Of a stretch of DNA of 10,340 nt, positions 1-7,153 are shown piece after piece (the first letter of the stretch is position 1; every line of letters begins with the position of its first letter). The position numbers and the translations under genes are program-made. The notes beneath the pieces are model-generated. The model saw only the letters and a list, made by a program, of their open reading frames with translations. It ran no database searches and was not told the DNA's origin. The stretch is from Phycisphaera mikurensis NBRC 102666 (lineage in GTDB: Bacteria; Planctomycetota; Phycisphaerae; Phycisphaerales; SM1A02): assembly GCA_945870475.1 (NCBI GenBank), contig CAMBSR010000064.1:1-10340 (forward strand), given 5' to 3'.

Positions 1-1851
1 GTCGCCTACGCACGCGGTGTGCTCGAGGACCCGGCATTCTTCGCCGCCGATGCGCGACTCGGCGCGGAGTGCACGAAGGACCGCACGGTGTTCCGCACCT
101 GGTCGCCCGTCTCCAGCGCCGTGGAACTGAGCATTTTCGACACCCCCACGGCCACCGAACCCACCGCGCGCCACGCCCTGCAGCGCGCCGCCGCCGGCAC
201 CTGGGAAGCCACCATCCCCGGCGACCTGCACGGCCGCGCCTACGCCTACCGCTTCACGCACTACGGTGCCGACCACCTGGTCCCCGACATCCACTGCTAC
301 GCCGCCACCGCGGATTCCACGCGTTCCATCGCAATCGACCTCGCCCGCGCCGAGCCCGCCAACTGGTCCACCACGCCCGCCCCGCGCATCGCGCAGGCGA
401 CCGACGAAGTGCTCTACGAAGCGCACGTGCGCGACTTCTCCGTCGCCGACGAATCATGCCCGAAGGCCGAACGCGGCACCTACCTCGGGCTCATCCATTC
501 CGGCACCACGCCGGACGGCTCGCCCACCGGCCTCGCCTACCTGCGCCGCCTGGGAATCACCGCGCTCCACCTGATGCCCGTGCATGACTTCACGGCCGCG
601 CGCGATGCCTACAACTGGGGCTACTGGACCGCGCTCTTCAACGTGCCCGAGGGCAACTACGCGAGCGACGCCACCGACCCGGTCGCCCCGGTGCGCGAAC
701 TCCGCACCGCCGTCCAGGGCCTGCACGCCGCGGGCATCCGCGTGATCCTCGACGTGGTCTACAACCACACCTCGTCGAGCGGTGCATCGAGCCCCTTCGA
801 CGGCACCGTGCCGTACTGGTTCTTCCGCACCACGCCGGACGGCCGCTATACGAACGATGCCGGCTGCGGCAACAGCGTGGCCGACGAGCGTGCCACCGTA
901 CGCAAGTACGTGCTGGATTCGCTCGCCTTCTGGCTGCGTGCGTACAACGTCGACGGCTTCCGCTTCGACCTCCTGGGCACGCACACACCCGAGACCGTCC
1001 GCGCCATCTGCACGCTGGTGAAGGGCATGCGCCCCGATGCCACGCTCTACGGCGAGCCCTGGACCGGCGGCGGCCCCACGCGCTTCGGCAAGGGCGCGCA
1101 GAAGGGCCTGCCGATCGCCGTCTTCAACGACGACATCCGCGGTGCCATCCGCGGCGATACCGACGGTGCGGGCCCGGGCTTCGCCACCGGCAAGGGCGGC
1201 ACGGACGATGGCATCGGGCGCGGCGTTCGCGGCTCCATCGAGAGCTTCGCCCAGGAACCCACCGAGACCATCAACTACGCCTCTGCGCACGACAACCTGA
1301 GCCTGGTGGACAAGATCGCCAAGTCCGCGCCCGCCGCCGACGCCTCCGCGCGACGCGCCATGCAGAAGCTCGCCATCGGCATCGTGCTGGTGGCGCAGGG
1401 CATCCCGTTCATCGAGGGCGGCAGCGAGATGTGCCGCACCAAGGGCGGCAACCACAATTCCTATGAGGCGGGCGACGCCGTCAACCGCTTCGACTGGGCC
1501 GCGGCGCAGCAGTGCCGCGACGTGAGCGACTGGGTGGCCGGCATGATCGCGCTGCGCAAGGCGCATCCGGCGTTCCGCATGGATGACGACGCCGAGGTGC
1601 GCGCGTCCGTCCACATGCTCGACACGCGCGGCACCATCGCGTGGACCATCGACGGCGCGGCCGCGAAGGACCCCGCGCGCCAGCTCTTCGTGGCGCTCAA
1701 TGGCGACGCCGTGCGCAAGGAAGTCGCGCTCCCGGGCGGTCGGTGGAACGTGCTGGCCGACGGCAACGCCAGCGGCACGGCATCGCTCCGCACGGTCATG
1801 GGCAAGGTGGAACTCGCCCCGTACTCCATGGTGGTTGCCGCGCAGGAATGA
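1..1851 (+). CDS. pulA: Type I pullulanase (alpha-1,6-glucan debranching enzyme, GH13), 5' partial
   Basis: This enzyme hydrolyses alpha-1,6 branch linkages in pullulan, limit dextrins or glycogen. The frame is open to the window edge, so the gene probably begins upstream; a GTG at 19 is the only visible start candidate, and residues are numbered from it (610 aa). An N-terminal CBM48-like beta domain comes first (about 10-95, with VFRTWSP). The GH13 barrel then shows all four conserved regions: DVVYNHT (D245, H250), GFRFDLLG with nucleophile D317, YGEPW with acid/base E346, and SAHDN with transition-state D425. The motif YNWGY at 198-202 marks type I pullulanases, although the usual following Asp-Pro is replaced by Trp-Thr. 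The segment EGGSEMCRTKGGNHNSY near the end is also typical. No signal peptide is seen, but the true N-terminus may be missing. It converges on the next gene with an 18-bp gap. Family identity is secure; substrate preference is inferred. Confidence 0.9.
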   Translation, partial: VAYARGVLEDPAFFAADARLGAECTKDRTVFRTWSPVSSAVELSIFDTPTATEPTARHALQRAAAGTWEATIPGDLHGRAYAYRFTHYGADHLVPDIHCYAATADSTRSIAIDLARAEPANWSTTPAPRIAQATDEVLYEAHVRDFSVADESCPKAERGTYLGLIHSGTTPDGSPTGLAYLRRLGITALHLMPVHDFTAARDAYNWGYWTALFNVPEGNYASDATDPVAPVRELRTAVQGLHAAGIRVILDVVYNHTSSSGASSPFDGTVPYWFFRTTPDGRYTNDAGCGNSVADERATVRKYVLDSLAFWLRAYNVDGFRFDLLGTHTPETVRAICTLVKGMRPDATLYGEPWTGGGPTRFGKGAQKGLPIAVFNDDIRGAIRGDTDGAGPGFATGKGGTDDGIGRGVRGSIESFAQEPTETINYASAHDNLSLVDKIAKSAPAADASARRAMQKLAIGIVLVAQGIPFIEGGSEMCRTKGGNHNSYEAGDAVNRFDWAAAQQCRDVSDWVAGMIALRKAHPAFRMDDDAEVRASVHMLDTRGTIAWTIDGAAAKDPARQLFVALNGDAVRKEVALPGGRWNVLADGNASGTASLRTVMGKVELAPYSMVVAAQE

Positions 1852-1869
1852 GCGCGTTTCGCCGAGGAA

Positions 1870-2523
1870 TCAGCGCAATTCAAGCCCCGGCGGCGGCGGG
1901 CATTCCGGGTTGATCCACTGGATCACCGCCGCCCAGCCCGCGCTCTCCGGATCATGCTGCAGGTACCCCTGGATGGGCCGCACCACCTGCCATCCGTCGC
2001 GGATGTGCGCGGTGAGCGTGGGGTCCACCACGCGCCCGTCCAGCACCGCGCTCACGTAGTCGGGCCCCGTCATCGAGCCGGCCACTGCACCGTAGCCCGG
2101 CAGGCGGCTCGCGCCCACCATGCGCCACAGGCGCAACGCACGCACCACGTCGCGCATGCCATCGGTGAGCGCGTGCGCCAGTCCGTGCCGCTGGTGGTCC
2201 GGGCTCACCATGATGTCCGCGCCGTAGAGCGTGTGGCCCTCGGGGTTGTCGTCGTCGAACGTGTCGTTGTCGGTGAACACCTCCCACGGGTCGTCCACGT
2301 GGAAGTCCTTCATGGCCACCCGCAGCGAGAAGTGGACGCCGGCCACCGCGCCGGAGGGCACGTGCTCGGCCACCAGCTGTCCCGCGGCGAATCGCTTCAT
2401 GTGCCCATCGAGCTCGGCGTGCGTGTACGGCACCTCGGCCGGGTAGACGCTTGCGCAGAGCTTCGCAATGCCGTCGAAGTCGGACGCGCGCATGGTGCGG
2501 AGCTTGTAGTCGGCTGGCACCAT
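1870..2523 (-). CDS. GNAT-family N-acetyltransferase
   Basis: The 217-aa protein is a GCN5-related acetyltransferase, which transfers acetyl from acetyl-CoA to an amine. The N-terminal strand and helix read YKLRTMRASDFDGIAKL. The acetyl-CoA pyrophosphate-binding motif A is visible as VSPDHQRHGLAHAL (Q/R-x-x-G-x-A core QRHGLA at 111-116), preceded by the strand GHTLYGADIM. From memory, the stretch from GHTLYGA through ASRLPGY (about 97-144) resembles the GNAT half of bifunctional acetyltransferase/carbon-nitrogen hydrolase proteins, but no hydrolase domain follows. The ATG at 2523 is used because the conserved N-terminal strand begins at residue 6; no good Shine-Dalgarno sequence precedes it. 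Its start lies only 21 bp beyond the 3' end of tRNA-Pro on the same strand, so co-transcription is possible. Substrate unknown. Confidence 0.83.
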   Translation of the reverse strand: MVPADYKLRTMRASDFDGIAKLCASVYPAEVPYTHAELDGHMKRFAAGQLVAEHVPSGAVAGVHFSLRVAMKDFHVDDPWEVFTDNDTFDDDNPEGHTLYGADIMVSPDHQRHGLAHALTDGMRDVVRALRLWRMVGASRLPGYGAVAGSMTGPDYVSAVLDGRVVDPTLTAHIRDGWQVVRPIQGYLQHDPESAGWAAVIQWINPECPPPPGLELR

Positions 2524-2544
2524 GGAACGGACTCACGCGGGCAA

Positions 2545-2618
<74 letters not shown>

Positions 2619-2664
2619 CGGGGTGTTCGAAGTGTACGCGCCCGCAGTCCCCGGCCCTGTTGCG

Positions 2665-3582
2665 TCAGTTCCCGAACAGGTACGTGCTGTTCGGGATCAC
2701 GCCCGGGTTCAGGCGATCGCGGAAGAACTTCCAGTCCACCGCGATGCCGGGCTCGACGTAATTGTGACCAACAGAGTCCCATGCGGTGGGAAGGTCGGGG
2801 TTGGAAAGCGCATAAGAGTCGGTTGAGCCATCGACGTAGCTCATAGTGATCGCATCTGGACGCCAAGCTGCAGGCCAGTCGACCCATTGCGCCAATTGCG
2901 GTTTAATTATCCAACCATTGAGGTTGTAGTACACGCTGTCATCCTCAACAACTGTAGCCATCATGCGCTGCGGCGACTTAATCGTGCCGATCGTGGTTGA
3001 GTTGTATTGGCTGAGCTGGGGTCTCACTCCGTACATTTCGCTCTGAAAATCCCCGTCGTAGGAAATGTTGTCTTCGGGACGCGTACAGCCGAGAAGCGCG
3101 TTGAAGCTATAGCTCCGCACCCGGGTGCCAGTGTTTGACACGTTCGAAGCGAGCGGATTTGTTGGTTCGTCCGGCGAGATGTACGTCTTGACGTCACCGA
3201 TGTAGGAATAAAGTGAACCTTGCTCAAGAGCAGACGGCTTTTCAAATTGATTAGCCACAAGGTTGGAGCCTTCCGCCTTCACCCAGCAGTGTGCAGTGCC
3301 GTTACTGATGTCCGCGCCGTTAACGTAAAGGGTGCCGCCGGAATTAGTGCATGAACTTGCGAAGCGCGACTGATTACTCGTGGCGTACGTGTAGTTCGCC
3401 ATGGTGATGGTGCGCTGGTTGGTCAGGCACTTCAGCGTGCGGCTCTTGGAGCGCACCTTGCCGATGGTGGGAACGAGGAGCGCCACGATCAGGCCGATGA
3501 TGGCCACCACGACCACCAGTTCCGTCACGGTGAAGCCGGTACGGGCGGGGCGAGCGACGTTCCGTTGGGTGTTGTTTCTCAT
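2665..3582 (-). CDS. Prepilin-like protein with type IV pilin/type II secretion N-terminal methylation domain
   Basis: The 305-aa protein has a class III signal: a basic leader of 16 residues ending in Gly, then FTVTE with mature Phe+1 (F17) and Glu+5 (E21), then a hydrophobic helix to about residue 40 (ELVVVVAIIGLIVALLVPTI). A prepilin peptidase would cleave between G16 and F17 and methylate Phe. The rest is a Ser/Thr/Asn/Tyr-rich globular domain. The segment MSYVDGSTDSY resembles a degenerate form of the C-terminal V-DG motif found in the many planctomycete pilin-like proteins. The role is probably in a pseudopilus or a surface fibre, but no partner genes are in view. The central coding region (about 2760-3400) is near 50% GC, while both ends of the gene are near 65%. 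It is divergent from the next gene with only 36 bp between the starts. Confidence 0.85.
   Translation of the reverse strand: MRNNTQRNVARPARTGFTVTELVVVVAIIGLIVALLVPTIGKVRSKSRTLKCLTNQRTITMANYTYATSNQSRFASSCTNSGGTLYVNGADISNGTAHCWVKAEGSNLVANQFEKPSALEQGSLYSYIGDVKTYISPDEPTNPLASNVSNTGTRVRSYSFNALLGCTRPEDNISYDGDFQSEMYGVRPQLSQYNSTTIGTIKSPQRMMATVVEDDSVYYNLNGWIIKPQLAQWVDWPAAWRPDAITMSYVDGSTDSYALSNPDLPTAWDSVGHNYVEPGIAVDWKFFRDRLNPGVIPNSTYLFGN
2670..2696 (-). repeat. 10-bp perfect inverted repeat across the pilin 3' end
   Basis: Arms TCCCGAACAG (2670-2679) and CTGTTCGGGA (2687-2696) are exact reverse complements around a 7-nt loop, and they lie inside the last codons of the pilin gene (the C-terminal STYLFGN). 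In the pilin mRNA this would fold as a 10-bp hairpin ending just before the stop codon. No U-run follows, so it is not a standard intrinsic terminator. It may slow or protect the 3' end of the transcript, or be chance. Confidence 0.5.
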
Positions 3583-3584
3583 GG

Positions 3585-3612
3585 TTGGTCCCAGGCCGGG
3601 CCGCAGTAAGAT
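3585..3612 (+). promoter_or_regulatory. Possible sigma-70-type promoter for the 3619 operon
   Basis: TTGGTC (3585-3590) and TAAGAT (3607-3612) are separated by 16 bp and match the -35 and -10 consensus at 4/6 and 5/6 positions. The implied transcription start, 6-7 bases past the -10, falls on or next to the ATG at 3619, which would make the mRNA leaderless. The whole divergent intergenic gap is only 36 bp, so a promoter for this side must lie here or inside the pilin gene. This is a weak call from short motifs. Confidence 0.3.
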
Positions 3613-3618
3613 ACGGCC

Positions 3619-3999
3619 ATGATCATCAGCTCAATGGCACGAATCGCGCTCGTTTCGGTCATTTTCGCCGCACCTGCGCTGGCCCAGGCTCCTGCGGGCG
3701 ACACGCCCGCGAAGCAGGACACGCCCGCCAAGAAGTCGGACACCGGCAAGTACGCGGGAATTACCTCCCTCATCCGCGAGCACCGCGAGAAGCAGACCGC
3801 CATGGTGAAGCTCTGGCGCGAGATCAAGAAGGGCAACGCCGACGAGAAGACGCGCGACCAGTACAAGGAAGCGCAGCTCGCTGCGCAGAAGGCCAGCAAC
3901 AAGGTCTCCAAGTACATCGCCGAAGAGCGCTGGAACGATGCCGACCGCGCCGCCATGAACAAGATGTGGGCCGACGAGCTCGCGAAGCCCACCGAGTGA
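3619..3999 (+). CDS. Small secreted Lys/Ala-rich helical protein, function unknown
   Basis: The 126-aa protein is not recognised. Residues 1-23 look like a Sec signal peptide: MARIALVSVIFAAPALAQ, with probable cleavage after ALA or ALAQ. A short low-complexity linker follows with DTPAK repeated. The remainder (about 45-120) is highly charged and predicted helical (SLIREHREKQTAMVKLWREI and onward), with many Lys, Glu and Ala and no Cys, suggesting a periplasmic helical hairpin or coiled coil. The ATG at 3619 is taken as the start; an alternative ATG at 3634 would give a cleaner signal peptide (MARIALV). Neither has a clear Shine-Dalgarno sequence. Its stop overlaps the next gene by 4 bases, so the two products are probably made together and may act together at the envelope. 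Confidence 0.75.
   Translation: MIISSMARIALVSVIFAAPALAQAPAGDTPAKQDTPAKKSDTGKYAGITSLIREHREKQTAMVKLWREIKKGNADEKTRDQYKEAQLAAQKASNKVSKYIAEERWNDADRAAMNKMWADELAKPTE
3700..3732 (+). repeat. Two-copy in-frame direct repeat (DTPAK)
   Basis: GACACGCCCGCGAAG (3700-3714) is repeated as GACACGCCCGCCAAG (3718-3732), with 14 of 15 bases identical and an 18-bp period. It encodes DTPAK twice in the linker just after the signal peptide of the small secreted protein. It looks like a recent 18-bp in-frame duplication in a tolerant linker. Confidence 0.7.
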
Positions 4000-4802
4000 C
4001 CGGCACGAACCCGCCAGCGCCTGGTTTGCCTGGTCCGCAGGGCCCGCAGGGTTCGCATGGCCACCACTGGCCGCGCACCGCATCGTGGGCAATCACGATG
4101 CTCGCGCTCGTGGCCATCGTCTGGTTCGCCGTCGACCTCCTTCGCCAGTGCACGCCCACCGCGGTGGTGCAGGCCGGCAGCGAAGGCGCCGGCAACCTGA
4201 TCGGCAAGGCCGGCACCGAGGTGCGCGCCACGCTCAAGTCCATCGGCGACGTCCTGAAGCCGAGCGTCACCAATACGCCGCTCGTGGTGCTGCGCGGCGA
4301 CGACGCCACGCCAAAGCTGGTGGTCTTCACGCACCTGGCGGACGTGGCGGTGGACCTGGTCGAGGACCACTGGTACGGCGACACCTACGCCCGCGTCGAG
4401 GCCAAGAACTGCCGCGTGCAGTTCATCGTGCCCGTCGACCGCATGGGCGACCGCGACATCGTCTTCGTGCCGGGGCAGGAGGGCGAGCCCGCGCGCATCG
4501 TGGTGCTGGCACCGCACCCGCGCGTCGACGGCGAGATGCTGGCCATCGTGCCAGAATCCATCGAGTTCACCGAGCGCAACAGCGGCCTGCGCTACGCGCG
4601 CAGCTGGCTGGGCATCGACAACCGCGACCAGCTGGTGCGCCAGATCCGCCCGCGGCTCCTCGAGGCCGTGAGCAAGCCGGAGGTGCGCGCCAAGGCCGAG
4701 GAGGCCGCGCGCCGCTTCTTCGAGCAGCGCTTCACCGAATGGCTGCGCGGCGACCTGAAGCTCGGCCGCGACGTGACGGTGGACATCCGCTGGACGGAGT
4801 AA
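3996..4802 (+). CDS. Membrane-anchored protein with DUF4230-like domain
   Basis: The 268-aa protein starts at a GTG (3996) that overlaps the upstream TGA as GTGA, the usual sign of translational coupling. The frame is open further upstream, but only across the neighbouring gene. Residues 1-29 form a Pro/Gly-rich cytoplasmic tail with a few collagen-like Gly-X-Y triplets (GLPGPQGPQGSHG). One transmembrane helix spans about 30-49 (SWAITMLALVAIVWFAVDLL). The rest is probably periplasmic: a short helical linker (about 60-85), a mixed alpha/beta domain (about 90-200), and a charged C-terminal helix (KPEVRAKAEEAARRFFEQRF). The arrangement of a vDrm.drdiv-type strand, an LAPHPRVD-like segment, SIEFTERNSGL and a final helix resembles DUF4230 proteins as I recall them. 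That family has no established function and the match is unconfirmed. Confidence 0.72.
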   Translation: MTGTNPPAPGLPGPQGPQGSHGHHWPRTASWAITMLALVAIVWFAVDLLRQCTPTAVVQAGSEGAGNLIGKAGTEVRATLKSIGDVLKPSVTNTPLVVLRGDDATPKLVVFTHLADVAVDLVEDHWYGDTYARVEAKNCRVQFIVPVDRMGDRDIVFVPGQEGEPARIVVLAPHPRVDGEMLAIVPESIEFTERNSGLRYARSWLGIDNRDQLVRQIRPRLLEAVSKPEVRAKAEEAARRFFEQRFTEWLRGDLKLGRDVTVDIRWTE

Positions 4803-4812
4803 GTTCCGCCCC

Positions 4813-5625
4813 ATGGCCAAGCCCAACCTGAAGGACTTCATCGTCAAGCCCGGGAAGAACGTCTCGCTGGAGGACTGGAAGCCCGACGACGACGGCGGCT
4901 TCACCAAGGCCGACGGCGAGGCGCGCTTCGACAAGAACGTGGCGCGCATGGACGAGCTGCAGATGAAGTTCTGGGCCAACCGCAGCCGCGGCATGCTCAT
5001 CGTGCTGCAGGGCATCGACACCGCCGGCAAGGACGGCGTGATCCGCAAGGTGATGACCGGCCTCAACCCGCAGGGCGTCTCGGTGCATTCCTTCAAGAAG
5101 CCCAGCGACGTGGAGCTCTCGCACGACTACCTCTGGCGCGTCCACACGCGCTGCCCCGCCAAGGGCGAGGTGTGCATCTTCAACCGCAGCCACTACGAGG
5201 ACGTGATCGTCGGCCGCGTGCACGGCTTCCTGAAGCCCAAGGAGATCGAGCGCCGCCACCGGCAGATCAACGACTTCGAGCAGATGCTGGTGGAGGAGGG
5301 CACCATGGTCCTCAAGTTCTTCCTCACCATCAGCAATGACGAGCAGCTGGCGCGCCTGCACGCGCGGCTGGAAGACCCAACCAAGCACTGGAAGTTCTCC
5401 ATCAACGACGTCAACGAGCGCGCCAAGTGGCCGCTCTACGTGGACACGTTCGAGAACATGCTCTCCAACACCTCCACCGAGCACGCGCCGTGGCACGTGG
5501 TGCCGTCGAACCGCAAGTGGTTCCGCAACCTCCTCGTGAGCGAGGCGGTGTGCGAGCACTTCGAGTCCCTCGGCATGCAGTGGCCGGAGCCCGCCGAGGA
5601 CCTCTCGAAGATCTCGCTGAAGTGA
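4813..5625 (+). CDS. ppk2: PPK2-family polyphosphate kinase / polyphosphate:nucleotide phosphotransferase
   Basis: The 270-aa protein is a soluble P-loop kinase that transfers phosphate from inorganic polyphosphate to a nucleotide, regenerating NTPs or NDPs. The Walker A motif is GIDTAGKDG (67-75, K73), preceded by the strand MLIVLQ. The second strand and Walker B-like segment is CIFNRSHYEDV (121-131). The lid carries KHWKFSINDVNERAKW (191-206), and SFKKPSDVELSHDYLWR (93-109) is the conserved nucleotide/polyP segment. Length and motifs match the one-domain PPK2 group (polyphosphate:nucleotide phosphotransferase type). I cannot tell whether it prefers AMP, ADP or both. It begins 10 bp after the preceding stop, so it is probably the last gene of that operon. 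GGAG at the end of the previous gene could be a distant ribosome binding site. Confidence 0.93.
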   Translation: MAKPNLKDFIVKPGKNVSLEDWKPDDDGGFTKADGEARFDKNVARMDELQMKFWANRSRGMLIVLQGIDTAGKDGVIRKVMTGLNPQGVSVHSFKKPSDVELSHDYLWRVHTRCPAKGEVCIFNRSHYEDVIVGRVHGFLKPKEIERRHRQINDFEQMLVEEGTMVLKFFLTISNDEQLARLHARLEDPTKHWKFSINDVNERAKWPLYVDTFENMLSNTSTEHAPWHVVPSNRKWFRNLLVSEAVCEHFESLGMQWPEPAEDLSKISLK

Positions 5626-5653
5626 GCGGAATGGGCGAAACGCGCCCCGCGCC

Positions 5654-7075
5654 TCAGAACGCGCAGTTCTTCGGCGTGCGCGGGAACGGGATGCAGTCGC
5701 GCACGTTGCCCAGGCCCGTGGCGTAGGCGATGGTGCGCTCGAAGCCCAGGCCGAAGCCCGCGTGCGGCACGCTGCCGTAGCGGCGCAGGTCGCGGTACCA
5801 CCAGTACGCCGCCGGGTCCAGGTTCATCTCGCGGATGCGCGCGTCCAGCACGTCCAGTCGCTCCTCACGCTGGCTGCCGCCGACGATCTCGCCGATGCCC
5901 GGCGCCAGGATGTCCATGGCGGCCACGGTCTTGCCGTCGTCGTTCACGCGCATGTAGAAGGCCTTGATGTCCTTCGGGTAGTTCATCACCACCACCGGGC
6001 GGCCGAACACCTGCTCCGTGAGGTAGCGCTCGTGCTCGCTCTGCATGTCGATGCCCCAGTGCGGCGCGTAGTCGAACTTGTGCCCGCCGGCGACGGCCTT
6101 CTCGAGCAGCTTGATGGCCTCCGTGTAGTCGATGCGCTCGAACGCCGCGCTGCAGAACTTCTCCAGGCGCGCGATGGCCTCCTTGTCGACGCGCTCCACG
6201 AAGAACTTCATGTCGTCGTGGCGCTCCTTGAGGCACGCCTCGAACATGGCCTTCATCAGGCCCTCGGCGCAGTCGGCGTCCATCTTCAGGTCGGCGAAGG
6301 CGATCTCCGGCTCGATCATCCAGAACTCCGCCAGGTGGCGGCTGGTGTTCGAGTTCTCCGCGCGGAACGTGGGCCCGAACGTGTAGACCTTGCTCAGCGC
6401 CAGCGCCCAGCATTCCACGTTCAGCTGGCCGCTCACCGTGAGGTGCGTCTCCTTGCCGAAGAAGTCCTGGCTGAAGTCCACCTTGCCGTCCGGCGTGCGG
6501 GGCAGGTTGGCCAGGTCGAGCGTGCTGACGCGGAACATCTCGCCGGCGCCCTCGCAGTCGCTGCCCGTGACGATGGGCGTGTGGATCCAGAAGAAGCCGT
6601 TGTCGGAGAAGTAGCGGTGCACCGCCTGCGCCATGGTGTGCCGCAGCCGGCCCAGCGCGCCGAAGGTGTTGGTGCGCGAGCGCAGGTGCGCCTGCTCGCG
6701 CAGGAACTCCATGGTGTGCGCCTTCGGCTGGATCGGGTACGTGTCCGGGTCATCGACGAAGCCGTACACGTGCAGCCGCTCCACCTGCATCTCGATGCCG
6801 GTGGAACCGTCCTTGCCCTGCGTGGCCACCAGCTTGCCCTCGGCCTCCACGCTGCATCCGGCGGTGAGCTTCAGCACCTCGCTCGCGTAGTTGGCCAGCG
6901 TGTTCGGCACCACCAGCTGCAGCGCGTCGAAGCACGAGCCGTCGCTCAGGTTCACGAAGCTGATGCCGGCCTTCGAGTCGCGGCGGGTGCGGACCCAGCC
7001 CTGGACCACCGTCTGGCGATCGGCCCACTGGGCGGGGTTGCGGCGGATGACGGCGATGGGGGTTCCGGCGTGCAT
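5654..7075 (-). CDS. asnS: Asparaginyl-tRNA synthetase
   Basis: The 473-aa class IIb synthetase charges tRNA-Asn with asparagine using ATP. An N-terminal OB-fold anticodon-binding domain (about 20-105, QTVVQGWVRTRRDSKAGISF) is followed by the class II core. Motif 1 lies around WIHTPIVTGSDCEGAGEMF (163-181). Motif 2 is FRAENSNTSRHLAEFWMIEPE (237-257), with the AsnRS-type HLAEF rather than an AspRS sequence. Motif 3 is GFGLGFERTIAY (440-451). The C-terminus GNVRDCIPFPRTPKNCAF is almost diagnostic. The frame is open for 78 codons further upstream, but the ATG at 7075 gives the normal family length (about 466 aa) and N-terminus, and the upstream codons overlap the regulatory region. No Shine-Dalgarno sequence precedes it; the bases before the ATG are CCACCCTCC. 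It converges on ppk2 with a 28-bp gap. Confidence 0.97.
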   Translation of the reverse strand: MHAGTPIAVIRRNPAQWADRQTVVQGWVRTRRDSKAGISFVNLSDGSCFDALQLVVPNTLANYASEVLKLTAGCSVEAEGKLVATQGKDGSTGIEMQVERLHVYGFVDDPDTYPIQPKAHTMEFLREQAHLRSRTNTFGALGRLRHTMAQAVHRYFSDNGFFWIHTPIVTGSDCEGAGEMFRVSTLDLANLPRTPDGKVDFSQDFFGKETHLTVSGQLNVECWALALSKVYTFGPTFRAENSNTSRHLAEFWMIEPEIAFADLKMDADCAEGLMKAMFEACLKERHDDMKFFVERVDKEAIARLEKFCSAAFERIDYTEAIKLLEKAVAGGHKFDYAPHWGIDMQSEHERYLTEQVFGRPVVVMNYPKDIKAFYMRVNDDGKTVAAMDILAPGIGEIVGGSQREERLDVLDARIREMNLDPAAYWWYRDLRRYGSVPHAGFGLGFERTIAYATGLGNVRDCIPFPRTPKNCAF

Positions 7076-7110
7076 GGAGGGTGGAAAATACGCGGGCCGG
7101 GAGCGGCGCC

Positions 7111-7132
7111 GCGGAATCGCGCGCAATTCCGC
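7111..7132. promoter_or_regulatory. 22-bp near-perfect palindrome, candidate operator or activator site
   Basis: GCGGAAT (7111-7117) and ATTCCGC (7126-7132) are exact inverted arms, and the central GCGCGC (7119-7124) is itself symmetric about the same axis, leaving one mismatched pair (7118/7125). The centre lies about 145 bp upstream of the -24 element of the sigma-54 promoter, a normal distance for an enhancer-binding activator. It also lies about 46 bp upstream of the asnS start, so repression of asnS is an alternative role. Function is inferred from symmetry and position only. Confidence 0.5.
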
Positions 7133-7153
7133 CTGCTGCCACTCTGACAGCCC

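Noticed and set aside
1852..1869. Terminator between pulA and the acetyltransferase gene
   Set aside because: The 18-bp gap holds no inverted repeat or T-run.
3585..3995. Upstream extension of the DUF4230-like frame to 3585
   Set aside because: It lies entirely over the secreted-protein gene, which has a clear signal peptide and coding pattern. The GTG at 3996 with GTGA overlap is the natural start.
5633..5647. GGGCG-AAACG-CGCCC inverted repeat between ppk2 and asnS as a bidirectional terminator
   Set aside because: The stem is only 5 bp and no T-run lies on either side.
5762..7147. 461-codon open frame on the plus strand opposite asnS, and similar long frames opposite pulA (454-1614, -) and groEL (8272-9672, -)
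   Set aside because: The translations are rich in His, Arg, Ala and Val without domain patterns. They mirror strong genes in GC-rich DNA, where antisense frames stay open by composition.
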